The position numbers were made by a program, and so were the translations under genes. Shown in pieces: positions 37,792-47,170 of a DNA stretch of 64,000 nt. The notes below the pieces were generated by a model. It was not told where the DNA came from. It worked only from the letters and a program-made list of their open reading frames with translations, and made no database searches. How positions within the stretch are numbered: position 1 is the first letter of the stretch; every line of letters starts with the position of its first letter. Source of the stretch: JBDTSW01 sp963797835 (GTDB lineage Bacteria; Actinomycetota; Thermoleophilia; Solirubrobacterales; 70-9); the NCBI GenBank assembly GCA_963797835.1, contig CAWCRN010000034.1:1-64000 (forward strand), read 5' to 3'.

Positions 37792-39807
37792 GCGAGCGGG
37801 GGGAAGGGGAAGCGCCGGTCCAGCGCCTGCCGATGCGGACGCTCGCCCGGCGCTTCCTGGGCGTGCCGTGGCTGTTCGCCGTCTCCTACTCCGCGGTCGG
37901 GTTCTCGATCTACTTCTCGATCGGGCTCGTGGCCGAGCGCGGCCTGGCGCTCACGCCGCTGATCTTCCTCGGGGTGGGGATCGTGTTCATGCTGAACGCG
38001 ATGACCTACATCGAGGGGGCGGCGATGTTCCGCGAGCGCGGCGGCTCCTCGACGCTGGCGCGGCACGCCTTCAACGAGCTGGTGTCGTTCATCGCCGGCT
38101 GGGCGATCCTGATCGACTACCTGATCGTCGTCGCGCTGGCGGCGATCTCGGTGCCGCATTACCTGACGCCGATCTCGTCGTCGTTCGGGGACGGGGCGCT
38201 CGAGCTGATCACGGCCGGCGTCGTTATCGCCGGCGTGGCCGCGATAAACATCGTCGGGTTCTCCGGTGTCCGCCGGCAGCTGCTGCTCACGGCGATCGCG
38301 ATCGTGGGCGTGCTGCTGCTGGTGCTCGTGGTCGTCGTGGGGGCGCTCACGTCGTTCGACGCCTCGGCGCTCACCGCCGAGCTCGACCTGTTCACGACCC
38401 CCTCGCTCGAGGACGTCCTCTACGCGGGGGTGATCGCGACCGTCGCGTACGCGGGGATCGAGGCGGCGTCGGACCTGGTTCCCGACCTCGAGTTCGAGGC
38501 GGTCGACCTGAAGCGGCTGGTGGCCACCGGGATCGCGGTGGTCCCGATCCTCTACACGGGTGTGGCCGCGATCGCCGTGATGGCGGTTCCCGTCGTGGCG
38601 ACCCCGGACGGGCCGCAGACGGCCCTGGGCACGACCTATCTGGAGGAGCCGATCCTGGGCGTGGTGATGAGCTACGACCCCGCCTGGGTCGCGGACGCCA
38701 TGCGCGTTGCCGTGGTGGCGGTCGCGCCCGTGGTCCTCGCCTGGGCGGCGAGCACCTCCATGCTCGGGCTGTCGCGCCACGTCTACGTCCTGGCCACGAA
38801 CCGGCAGATCCCGAGCTGGCTGGGCAAGCTCGGGCGGAGGTGGACCACGCCGCACGTCGCGATCCTGATCGGGGCGGTGATCTCGTTCGGGCTGGTGATC
38901 CCGGCCGACGTGCTGTTCCTCGGCGGGCTGTACGCGTTCGGGGCGACCATCGCGTTCACGATCGCCCACGTCTCCCTGATTCGGCTGCGCAGCCAGCAGC
39001 CGGACCGCGACCGCCCGTTCCGGGTGCCGTTGAACGTTCGCATTCGGGGCGCCGACGTGCCGCTGCCGGCTGTGGCGGCGGCGGCGCTGACGGTTGGCGC
39101 GTGGATCAGCGTCCTGCTGTTCCACGACGAGGCCCGCTACATCGGGGGCGCCTGGATGCTCTTCGGCCTGGGCGCTTACGTGGTCTACCGGGTTGGGGTC
39201 GAGGAGACGTCGCTGACCAAACGCGTGACGGTGCCGGCCGAGGCGCTCGTGAAGGACGTGCACGCCGCGCAGTACGGCGGGATCATGGTGCCCGTCTTCG
39301 GCACGCCGCTCGACGACGACATCGTCGGCACCGCGGGCAGGCTGGCCGCCGCCGCCGAGACACCCGGTGCGACGCCGCCGCACCTGGAGGTGGTGTACAT
39401 CCTCGACCTGCCGCTCACCGATCCCGCTCGACGCGCGGCCACCGCAGGAGCGGATGGAGGTGGCGAACCGGGCGCTGGCGCGGGCGCAGCAGGTGGGGGA
39501 GGAGTACGAGACGGTCGAGGTGGCGACCTCGGTGTTCCGCGCCCGCGACGCCGGGTCGGGGATCGTGCAGGCGGCGCGCGAGCGCGACGTCGAGCTGATC
39601 GTCATGGGGGCCGAGCCGCCGACGCGGATCAGGGGCGGCGCGGTGCTGGGCGGGGTGGGCGGCTCGCGCCCCGCCGAGGTGGGGCCGGTGACGGAGTACG
39701 TGCTGCGGAAGGCGCCCTGCCGGGTGCTGCTGACCGCGCCGCCGCAGGATCCCGACGCGCCGGCGCCGTTCGATCCACGCAAGCGCCCGCACCCGGGCCT
39801 CACGTAG
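37788..39807 (+). CDS. Second APC-superfamily permease with UspA-like domain (one indel)
   Basis: A paralogue of the preceding permease. The N-terminus reads LFAVSYSAVGFSIYFSIG, the helix-1 motif, followed by about eleven more helices. It shares FRERGGSSTLARHAFNELVS with the first copy (SSSFARHAFNELAS). The last 150 residues are again UspA-like. An extra base near 39420 breaks the frame inside this domain; the correct continuation is LDARPPQERMEVANRALARA through VEYVLRKAPCRVLL-type sequence to 39807. The pair probably arose by duplication. It is followed after 28 bp by the TrkA genes. Confidence 0.85.
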
Positions 39808-39835
39808 AGCCGCGCGGCGCGACTAATATCAAGGC

Positions 39836-40306
39836 GTGTTCATCCTCATCGTCGGCGTCGGGCGGGTCGGCTCCTCGGTCGCCCGCACCATGCTCCAGGA
39901 GGGCCACACCGTGTCGTGCCTCGACGAGGACCCCGAGTCGCACGCGCGCCTCGAGATCGGGCTCGACAAGTCCTGGGAGGATCTCGGCGGCCGCTACACG
40001 GTCGGTACGGCGCTCGAGATCGAGGCGCTGGAGGAGGCCGGGATCGCGGAGGCCGACGCGTTCGTCGCGGCCACGGACGGCGACAACACGAACCTGGTGG
40101 TGGCCCAGATCGCGAAGCGCCGCTTCGAGGTGCCGACGGTCATCGCCCGGATCCTCGACCCGTACCGGGCGGAGTGGTACGAGTCGCAGGGCGTGCACAC
40201 GATCTGCCCAACGCGGGTTGCGATCGACATGCTGATCGGGGAGGTGCGGGAGGCCGCTGCCGGTAACGGGGGTTCCGCCGACGCTGACGTGAAGGCGCCG
40301 GGCTGA
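39836..40306 (+). CDS. TrkA-N (RCK) potassium-uptake regulatory protein
   Basis: A 156-residue Rossmann-fold NAD-binding subunit. FILIVGVGRVGSSVARTML gives the GxGxxG loop, with the acidic residue in CLDEDPES, and FVAATDGDNTNLVVAQIA is the classical RCK motif. There is no TrkA-C domain. Proteins of this kind gate K+ channels and transporters in response to nucleotides. Its GTG start is at 39836, and its last base is the first base of the next gene. This order (permease, two TrkA proteins) resembles the CeoB/CeoC pair of mycobacteria. Confidence 0.88.
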   Translation: MFILIVGVGRVGSSVARTMLQEGHTVSCLDEDPESHARLEIGLDKSWEDLGGRYTVGTALEIEALEEAGIAEADAFVAATDGDNTNLVVAQIAKRRFEVPTVIARILDPYRAEWYESQGVHTICPTRVAIDMLIGEVREAAAGNGGSADADVKAPG

Positions 40307-40992
40307 TGAGCATGTACGTGATCGTCGTGGGCGCGGGGAAGGTGGGCTGGAACCTTGCGCGCGAGCTGCTCGACAAGGAGCACGAGGTGACCCTGATCGA
40401 GAACAACCGCGAGCGCTACGCCACCGTCGAGCAGGAGCTGGAGCACAACATCCAGTACGGCGACGCCTCGGAGCTGTGGGTGCTGGAGCGCGCGGGCATC
40501 TCACGAGCCGACATGGTGATCGCGGTCACCGGCGACGACGAGGACAACGTGCTGATCTGCCAGGTGGCGAAGGAGAAGTACCTGTGCGAGCGCACTATCG
40601 CCCGCGTCAACAACCCGCGCAACAAGCAGTGGTTCGAGCTGCTGGGGGTGAAGCCGGTGGTCTCGGCCACCGACCTGATCCTGCGCCTGATCGAGCACGA
40701 GGTGCCCGAGTACGGATTGGTGCACCTGCTCGACCTGCCCGAGCAGCGGCTGGAGATCATCGAGATGCTGCTGCCTGATGACTCGAAGGCCAACGGGGTG
40801 CGGGTCGGCGACCTCGAGATGCCGGACGGGAGCCTGCTGATCTCTGTGCTGCGCGAGGGGCGCGGCTTCGTCCCCGGCCCGGACACGGTGCTCGAGTCGG
40901 GCGACGAGATCCTGGCCGTGCTCGACCCGACCGTCGAGGAGGACCTGACCTCGTACTTCGGGCCCGACGGCAGGTCCGCGAGCGGCGCGTGA
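40306..40992 (+). CDS. trkA: TrkA protein with N- and C-terminal domains
   Basis: A 228-residue protein with TrkA-N (YVIVVGAGKVGWNLARELL and MVIAVTGDDEDNVLICQVAK) and TrkA-C (residues 145-215, with LPDGSLLISVLREGRGFVPG-like strands). Both halves match KtrA/TrkA regulatory subunits that bind NAD(H)/ATP/ADP and, at the C-domain, sometimes c-di-AMP. It probably assembles with the preceding TrkA-N protein. The membrane partner may be one of the two APC permeases. It overlaps the next gene by 4 bp (GTGA). Confidence 0.92.
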   Translation: MSMYVIVVGAGKVGWNLARELLDKEHEVTLIENNRERYATVEQELEHNIQYGDASELWVLERAGISRADMVIAVTGDDEDNVLICQVAKEKYLCERTIARVNNPRNKQWFELLGVKPVVSATDLILRLIEHEVPEYGLVHLLDLPEQRLEIIEMLLPDDSKANGVRVGDLEMPDGSLLISVLREGRGFVPGPDTVLESGDEILAVLDPTVEEDLTSYFGPDGRSASGA

Positions 40993-42224
40993 GCGGCCGC
41001 AGCGTCGACTTCTTGATCGTCGGCGGCGGGCTGGCCGCTGCCTACTGCGCCTCGGAGCTGCGCGGGAAGGGGGCGGAGGGGTCGATCCTGCTGGCCACCC
41101 GCGAGCCCGAGCCGCCGTACGAGCGGCCGCCGCTCTCGAAGGAGTACCTGCGCGGCGAGGCGGAGCGCAAGGACGCGCACGTGCATCCGCGCGAGTGGTA
41201 CGAGGAGAACGACGTCGAGCTACTGAGCGGCACGAACGTGATGGCGCTCGACCTCGACGCCCGGACGGCGAAGCTGCAGACGAAGGAGGAGGTAGCGTTC
41301 GGCAAGGCGCTGATCGCGACGGGCGCCAACGTGAACATCCTGCGGGTCGAGGGCGCCGAGCTCGAGGGGATCCACTACCTGCGGGCGTTCGGCAACTCGG
41401 ATGCGATCCGCGAGGAGGCCGAGGCGGCCGAGCACGTGGTGCTGATCGGCGGCAGCTACATCGGCTGCGAGGTCGCCGCGTCGCTGACGGCGAAGGGGAC
41501 GAGCTGCACGATCGTGATGATGGAGGACGTGGCGCTGTCCCGGACGTTCGGCGAGGAGCCTGGGCGGTGGTTCCACGAGCTGTTGGAGTCGAAGGGCGTC
41601 GAGATCTTCGGCGGCGAGGAGCTGGAGCTGTTCGAGGGCGACGGCCGGGTGCAGGCGGTGGTCACGAAGGGCGGGCGGACGGTCGCGGGCGACATGGTCG
41701 TCGTCGGCGCCGGGGTGAAGCCCGACGTGATGATCGCCCAGCGTGCCGGGCTCGCGGTGGACGACGGGATCGTCTGCGACGAGAAGCTCGAGACGTCGGT
41801 GCCCGGTGTGTTCGCGGCCGGCGATGTCTGCTCGTACGAGAGCGTGGTGCACGGGCGGCGCCTGCGGGTGGAGCACTGGGACGTGGCGCTCCAGCAGGGG
41901 CGCCACGCGGCGCGGGGGATGATGGGGGAGACGGAGCCCTACCGCGAGGTGCCGTATTTCTTCAGCGATCTGGCCGACTGGGCCAGCCTCGAGTACGTCG
42001 GGCCGGCGTACGAGTGGGACGAGATCGTCTGGCGCGGCGACCGCGACGCCGGCGAGTTCTCGTGCTGGTACCTCAAGGACGGACGGGTCGCCGGCGCGCT
42101 CTCGGTCGAGCGCTCCGAGGACCTCGTGCACGCCCGGCGGCTGCTCGAGTCGGGCGCTGACGTGTCGGGCCAGAAGGGCGCCCTGGCGGACGTCGACACC
42201 GACCTGGAGAGCATCGGCTCCTAG
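40989..42224 (+). CDS. NAD(P)/FAD-dependent oxidoreductase (ferredoxin/rubredoxin reductase-like)
   Basis: A 411-residue two-dinucleotide-binding protein. FAD motif FLIVGGGLAAAYCASEL, then PPYERPPLSKEYL, a signature of AIF/BphA4-type reductases. ALIATGANVNILRV follows, the NAD(P) motif is VVLIGGSYIGCEVAASL, and the second FAD loop is GVFAAGDVCSYES. It would pass electrons from NAD(P)H to a small redox protein such as a ferredoxin, but none is encoded nearby. The C-terminal extension of about 20 residues is acidic. Starts overlapping trkA and precedes the tRNA gene. Confidence 0.9.
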   Translation: MSGRSVDFLIVGGGLAAAYCASELRGKGAEGSILLATREPEPPYERPPLSKEYLRGEAERKDAHVHPREWYEENDVELLSGTNVMALDLDARTAKLQTKEEVAFGKALIATGANVNILRVEGAELEGIHYLRAFGNSDAIREEAEAAEHVVLIGGSYIGCEVAASLTAKGTSCTIVMMEDVALSRTFGEEPGRWFHELLESKGVEIFGGEELELFEGDGRVQAVVTKGGRTVAGDMVVVGAGVKPDVMIAQRAGLAVDDGIVCDEKLETSVPGVFAAGDVCSYESVVHGRRLRVEHWDVALQQGRHAARGMMGETEPYREVPYFFSDLADWASLEYVGPAYEWDEIVWRGDRDAGEFSCWYLKDGRVAGALSVERSEDLVHARRLLESGADVSGQKGALADVDTDLESIGS

Positions 42225-42254
42225 CGCTGGCCGTCGCTATCCTCGGGCGCGCAC

Positions 42255-42326
42255 TGGGGATTGGTGTAATTGGCAGCACGCGAGCTTCTGGTGTTCGTAG
42301 TCATGGTTCGAGTCCATGATCCCCAG
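42255..42326 (+). tRNA. tRNA-Gln (anticodon CTG)
   Basis: A 72-nt cloverleaf. The acceptor stem is TGGGGAT/ATCCCCA, the D arm uses GTG/CAC, and the anticodon stem is CGAGC/GTTCG with loop TTCTGGT, giving anticodon CTG for codon CAG. The T arm is CATGG/CCATG with loop TTCGAGT, and the discriminator base is G at 42326. No 3' CCA is encoded. The U1-A72 pair is a known identity feature of tRNA-Gln. Confidence 0.95.
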
Positions 42327-42335
42327 TACGCGGTT

Positions 42336-42386
42336 CGGGCTGTCCTGGATAGCCCACACACCGTGTAGGCAGGACAGGACAGCCCG
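42336..42386 (+). terminator. Nested hairpin after tRNA-Gln
   Basis: CGGGCTGTCCTG (42336-42347) pairs over 12 bp with CAGGACAGCCCG (42375-42386). A small inner stem, ACAC/GTGT, sits in the 27-nt loop. No U-tract follows. It most likely ends or processes the tRNA transcript. The following 100 bp up to 42488 show nothing else clear. Confidence 0.6.
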
Positions 42387-42487
42387 GGCGGGGTGCGCGC
42401 TCGACTCGGCCGCCGCCTGACGAAATCGCTGCAAAAGGGCCTCTCTGAGCGTCCGCTCACGCCGCCTTTTGTTACCTTGAATCGGGT

Positions 42488-43198
42488 ATGGACGTCTATG
42501 CGCGCAGACGTCTCGTGGCCGTCCTGGCGATCGTGCTCGTGCTGGTCCTGATCGGCGTGGCGGTCGCCGGGGGCGGAGACGACGAGCCCGAGACCCCGAT
42601 CACGACCGTGACCGGCGCGTCCACGCCTGGTCTCGCAGCCCCGCTCTCGAAGGACGAGTTCATCGAGCAGGCCGACGACATCTGCGAGGAGACGGCTGTC
42701 GGGATCGAAAACATCTCAGCCGACGACACCGAGCAGATCGCGGCGGAGGAGCTGGCGCTGACCGAGAGCCAGCTGGACCAGCTGCGCTCGCTCGCGCCCC
42801 CCGAGGAGGACCAGGCCACCCTCGACGACTTCTTCTCCGCCCTCGAGGACCTGGTCGACGCCCTCGACACCCGCGCCCTCGCCCTGGAGCGGGGCGACGA
42901 CTCCGCCGCCGCGGAGGCCGAGGCCGAGATCTCAACGGCCGAGACCGAGCTGGCCGACGCCGCGAACGCCTACGGCTTCAAGGAGTGCGGCACCACCACG
43001 GAGGCCGCGAGCGGCGCCGATGGGACCGGGGGCACCGGGGCGCCGACCGACACCGGCGCGGTCCCCGTCACTCCGACGACCCCGCCGGCGACCACGCCCC
43101 CCGCGACCACGCCCCCCGCCGCGCCGCCGGCCGACGATGGCTCGGGCGACGACGGCTCCGGCGGTGTCAGCCCGGGCTCCGGCGGCGTCAGCCCGTAG
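42488..43198 (+). CDS. Single-anchor secreted protein with helical core and Thr/Pro tail
   Basis: The N-terminus VAVLAIVLVLVLIGVAVAGG is a signal-anchor. The next 120 residues form an alpha-helical, Glu/Asp/Ala-rich domain with two cysteines (ADDICEE and FKECG), which may form a disulfide. The last 60 residues are low complexity: PPATTPPATTPP and two GGVSPGSGG-like repeats, as in wall-spanning linkers. I know this pattern as a frequent uncharacterised type in soil actinobacteria but cannot name a function. It is convergent with the ABC exporter gene with a 3-bp gap. Confidence 0.75.
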   Translation: MDVYARRRLVAVLAIVLVLVLIGVAVAGGGDDEPETPITTVTGASTPGLAAPLSKDEFIEQADDICEETAVGIENISADDTEQIAAEELALTESQLDQLRSLAPPEEDQATLDDFFSALEDLVDALDTRALALERGDDSAAAEAEAEISTAETELADAANAYGFKECGTTTEAASGADGTGGTGAPTDTGAVPVTPTTPPATTPPATTPPAAPPADDGSGDDGSGGVSPGSGGVSP

Positions 43199-43201
43199 CG
43201 G

Positions 43202-45145
43202 CTACGCCGCCTGCTGCTCGATCCAGTTCCCGTAGAGGCCGGCGTACCGCCCGCCCGCCTCGATCAGCTCGTCGTGGCTGCCCGTCTCGACGATCCGCCC
43301 GCGGTCGAGCACAACGATGCGGTCCGCGCGCCGGATCGTCGAGAGGCGGTGCGCGATGACGATCGCGGTCCGGCCCGCGAGCAGCCGCTCCAGCCCCTCC
43401 TCGATGATCCGCTCGGTGCGCACGTCGACGTTCGACGTCGCCTCGTCGAGGATCAGGATCCTCGGCTCGGCGAGCAGCGCCCGGGCGAACGCCACCAGCT
43501 GGCGCTGGCCCGCGGACAGCTGCACCCCACGCTCACCGATCTCGGTGTCGTAGCCGTCAGGCAGGCGCTCGATGAACCCGCCGGCCCCAACCGTCCTCGC
43601 CGCCTCGCGAATGTCCTCGTCGCTCGCTTCCGGCCGGCCGAACGCGATGTTCTCGCGGACCGTCCCCGAGAACAGGAAGCCCTCCTGCGGCACGATCCCC
43701 AGCTGGCGGCGCAGGCACTTCGCCTTGAGGTCGCGCAGGTCGTGGCCATCGACCAGCATCCGCCCGTGCTGCGGGTCGTAGAAGCGGGCGACCAGCTTCG
43801 CCAGCGTCGATTTACCAGCGCCCGTCTCGCCGACCAGGGCCACCGTCTCGCCCGCCGGCACCACCAGGTCCACGTCCGCCAGCGCCCACTCCCCGTCGTC
43901 CGCGTACGAGAACGACACGCCCTCCACCCGCAGCTCGCCCCTGATCTCGCCGGGGTCGAGCGCGCCCGGTTTGTCGGTCATGTCGGGCTCGGTGTCGAGG
44001 AGGTCGAAGATCTTGTCCAGAGCCGCCATGCCCTGCTGGTAGGTCGTGTAGAGCTGGGAGATCTGCTGGATCGGGTCGAAGAACTGGTTGAGATATCCGA
44101 CGAACGCGACAAGGATGCCGACGTCGGTGTTGCCGTCGATCACCTGGTAGCCGCCATAGAGCAGGATCACCGCGGTGCCGACTGCCGACAGCAACTCGAC
44201 CGCGGGGAAGTACGAGGCGTTGAGGTACACCGTCCGCAGGTTCGCCACCCGGTTCTCCTCGTTCAGCTCCGACATCCGCGCGATGTGGCGCGGCTCCTGC
44301 CCGAAGCTGCGCACCACCCGCACCCCCGACAGCGTCTCCTGCAGGTAGGCGGTGATGTTCGCGATCTTCTCCCTCGTCGCACGGTAGGCGCCGGTGGAGG
44401 CGACCCGGAAGATCACGCTCGCGACGGCCAGCAGCGGGAAGGTGAGGAAGGTGACCAGCGCCAGCGAGACGTCGAGCACGAGCAGGATGACGACCACGCC
44501 AACCAGCGTCAGCGTGCTCGAGATCAGGGTCACGATGCCGTCGGTGACGAGCGTGTCGAGGGCCTGGACGTCGTTGGTGAGCCGTGAGATCAGGACGCCG
44601 GGCTTGCGGCGGGTGAAGAACCCGATCGACATCGCCTGCAGGTGCGTGTAGATGCGCTCGCGCAGGTCCTGGAGCGCCCGCTGGCCCACCCAGCCGACGA
44701 GGTACGTCTGCGCGTAGGTCGCGCCCCAGAAGACCAGGGCAGACGCGAGGAAGACGACCACGATCATGATCAGCTCGCCCGCGTCGCCGGGGATGATCGC
44801 GTCGTCGATCGCCTTGCCCGCCAGGTAAGGAGGGGCGAGCGCGGCCGCCGTTGCGGCCACAAGCGCCACCAGCATCAGCGCCACCTTGCGGCGGTAGGGC
44901 CGCAGCAGGCCCAGCATCCAGCGCACCTTGCGCGCCCGCTGGTCCTCGCCGCGGATCAGGCGCCAGATGTCGCGGAACATCATCAGCGTCCCGGCGAGGC
45001 GGCCGGGCTGGTTCGCCTGGTCCTCGGTCTCGTCGGCGACGTCGGAGCGCTGCGTTCCGGGGTCGCGCTCGGTCACTGGGTCGGCGTCGCGCAGCTCGCG
45101 CGACCGCGGGTCGTCGCGGCGGTGCCCGTTGCTCTCGGACGTCAC
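43202..45145 (-). CDS. ABC exporter half-transporter (TM-NBD), second of a pair
   Basis: A 647-residue protein with a 90-residue polar N-terminal extension, a six-helix type-1 exporter domain (residues about 85-370) and a C-terminal ATPase. Walker A is LVGETGAGKSTLAKLVA, the signature is VQLSAGQRQLVAFARALL (LSAGQ instead of the canonical LSGGQ), Walker B is ILILDEATSNVD, and the switch His lies in IVIAHRLST. It overlaps the upstream half-transporter gene (4 bp, ATGA) and should form a heterodimer with it, like BmrCD/TM287-288-type exporters. The substrate is unknown. Confidence 0.92.
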   Translation of the reverse strand: MTSESNGHRRDDPRSRELRDADPVTERDPGTQRSDVADETEDQANQPGRLAGTLMMFRDIWRLIRGEDQRARKVRWMLGLLRPYRRKVALMLVALVAATAAALAPPYLAGKAIDDAIIPGDAGELIMIVVVFLASALVFWGATYAQTYLVGWVGQRALQDLRERIYTHLQAMSIGFFTRRKPGVLISRLTNDVQALDTLVTDGIVTLISSTLTLVGVVVILLVLDVSLALVTFLTFPLLAVASVIFRVASTGAYRATREKIANITAYLQETLSGVRVVRSFGQEPRHIARMSELNEENRVANLRTVYLNASYFPAVELLSAVGTAVILLYGGYQVIDGNTDVGILVAFVGYLNQFFDPIQQISQLYTTYQQGMAALDKIFDLLDTEPDMTDKPGALDPGEIRGELRVEGVSFSYADDGEWALADVDLVVPAGETVALVGETGAGKSTLAKLVARFYDPQHGRMLVDGHDLRDLKAKCLRRQLGIVPQEGFLFSGTVRENIAFGRPEASDEDIREAARTVGAGGFIERLPDGYDTEIGERGVQLSAGQRQLVAFARALLAEPRILILDEATSNVDVRTERIIEEGLERLLAGRTAIVIAHRLSTIRRADRIVVLDRGRIVETGSHDELIEAGGRYAGLYGNWIEQQAA

Positions 45146-46912
45146 AGCCGCGCCACCTCCTCCCGTTCCTCGAGGTCGCGCTGGAGGAACACCTGGTCAG
45201 CGAGCCCGTGTTCCGCGATCTCGGCATAGAGCGGGCAGCGCTCGAGCAGCTGCTCGTGCGAGCCGCGGTCGACGATCCGGCCCTCGTCCATGACGACGAT
45301 CTCGTCGGCGAGCGAGATCGTGGAGCGCCGGTGGGCGACGACGAACGTGGTGCGCCCGGCCATCGCCTCGCGCAGCCCGCGCTTGATCTCCCCCTCGGTC
45401 GTCGCGTCCACCGACGAGGTCGCGTCGTCGAGGATCAGGATGCGGGGGTCGGCGAGCAGCGCGCGCGCGATCGCGATCCGCTGGCGCTGTCCGCCCGACA
45501 GCGTCAGCCCGCGCTCGCCCACGATGGTCTCGTAGCCGTCGGGCGTGCGCTCGATGAACCCATGTGCCTGCGCGCGGCGCGCCGCCAGCTCGATCTCCTC
45601 CGACGTTGCGTCGGGCTTGGCGTAGGCGATGTTCTCCGCGATCGTCGCCGAGAACAGGAAGCTCTCGTCGGCCACGAACGCGATCTCGCGCCGAAGCGAG
45701 CCAACGTCGACCGACCTTACGTCGGCGCCGTCGACCTCCACCGAGCCCGTGCTCGCGTCGTACAGCCGAGCGACCAGCGCGACCAGGCTCGTCTTGCCCG
45801 ACCCAGTAGGCCCGACCAGCGCCACCGTGTGCCCGGCCGGCACGTCGAGGTCGATGTCTTCAAGCGCGGGCGCCGCGCCGTCGTAGCGAAGGGACACGCC
45901 CCGGAAGCCCACCCGGCCGGCGCCGGCCGGAAGCGCCGGCGCGTTCGGCGGGCTGGCGACCTGGGGCTCGCGGTCGAGGATCTCGAACAGGCGGTTGCCC
46001 GAGGCGATCGCGCGCTGGGCCATCCCCAGTGCCATCCCGAGCAGGCGCATCGGCCCGATGAGCATGAGCAGGTAGGTGTAGAAGGCCGTGAACTCGCCGA
46101 GCGTGAGCGTGCCGTTGATCACCAGGTTGCCGCCGATCAAGAGGACCACCGCCAGGCCCAGGCTCGGCAGGAAGCCGAGCAGCGGTGAGTAGAACGCTCG
46201 CAGCCGGGTCGAGAACACGTTCTGGTCGAAGACCCTCGTCACCGCGTGGCGGAATCTGCTCAGCATGTGGTCCTCGCGCGCGAACGCCTTCACGATCCTG
46301 ATCCCCGACACCGACTCCTCCGCCTCCGCGGTCAGCTCCGCGATCCGCTGCTGGACTTCCTGGAGCGCCGGCCGCGAGCGGCGGTTGAAGCGCATCGCGG
46401 TCAACACGACGAACGGCACCGGCAAGCAGCGCCAGCGCCGCCAGCCCGGGCTGGATCGCGAACATCACCGCCGCGGCGAGGAGCAGCGTCAGCGCGTTCT
46501 GGGTGAGGAAGATCAGCCCGTAGCCGAGGAAGAAGCGGATCCCCTGGAGGTCCACCGTCGCGCGCGACATCAGCTGGCCCGTCTGCTGCGAGTCGAAGAA
46601 GCCCAGCTCCAGCGTCTGCAGGTGCCGGTAGACGCGCTCGCGGAGGTCGAACTCGACCGCCAGCGAGACCTTGCCGGCGATCACGCGCCGAACCACGGTA
46701 AGGCCCAGGCGCAGGACCCCCGCCCCCAGGATCGCCAGCGCCAGCGGCATGATCCGGTCGCGCTCGGAGCTCTGGATCGCGTCCACGGTCTGGCCCACGA
46801 GCCACGGGATCAGGACGGTGACGCCCATCGCGAGCCAGGCGAAGACCAGCGAGCCGAGCACCGCCCGGCGGTAGGGACGAAGGAAGCCCAGAAGGCGCTT
46901 GAACGTGCTCAC
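45142..46912 (-). CDS. ABC exporter half-transporter, first of a pair (one indel)
   Basis: A six-helix exporter domain beginning FKRLLGFLRPYRRAVLGSL, then a frame break at about 46425. There an extra G turns GCCGTGCCG into GCCGGTGCCG, and the correct continuation is VPFVVLTAMRFNRRSRPALQ. The ATPase carries Walker A LVGPTGSGKTSLVAL, signature LTLSGGQRQRIAIARALL, Walker B ILILDDATSSVD (Asp in place of the catalytic Glu) and FVVAHRRST. The D-for-E change marks the degenerate site of heterodimeric exporters and pairs with the neighbouring subunit, whose Walker B ends in Glu. I start at GTG 46912. Confidence 0.9.
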
Positions 46913-46977
46913 GACAGCCTCATCCCGAGCATGACTATACAAAGTGAAGTATCGAGTTCGTGCCCCATACTCGACCC

Positions 46978-47160
46978 ATGCCGCGTACCAACGCAGGCCT
47001 CTGTGACTCATGCGGACACCAGCGGATCGTCCGCAACACGCGCGGGTCGGCCTTCTCGCTGTGCGAGCGCTCCCGAACAGATCCGGCGTACCCGCGCTAC
47101 CCGCGGCTGCCCGTGCTCGCCTGCCCCGGCTACGAGCGATCCGCCTCGAAGGACGCCTGA
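46978..47160 (+). CDS. Small four-cysteine (zinc-ribbon-like) protein
   Basis: A 60-residue protein starting MPRTNAGLCDSCGHQRIV. The pattern CxxC, then C (FSLCERS) and a last C (LACPGYE) about 35 residues later suggests a metal-binding or redox site. RNTRGSAFSLCERS and PRYPRLPVLACPGYE look conserved enough for a real family, though I cannot name it. It is divergent from the ABC exporter operon with a 65-bp gap and lies convergent to the EamA gene. Confidence 0.65.
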   Translation: MPRTNAGLCDSCGHQRIVRNTRGSAFSLCERSRTDPAYPRYPRLPVLACPGYERSASKDA

Positions 47161-47170
47161 GAGCCCTCCG

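Noticed and set aside
37617..39803. A 728-codon frame opposite the second APC permease
   Set aside because: It is Arg/His/Gly/Asp rich with no motif; the plus-strand permease explains the sequence.
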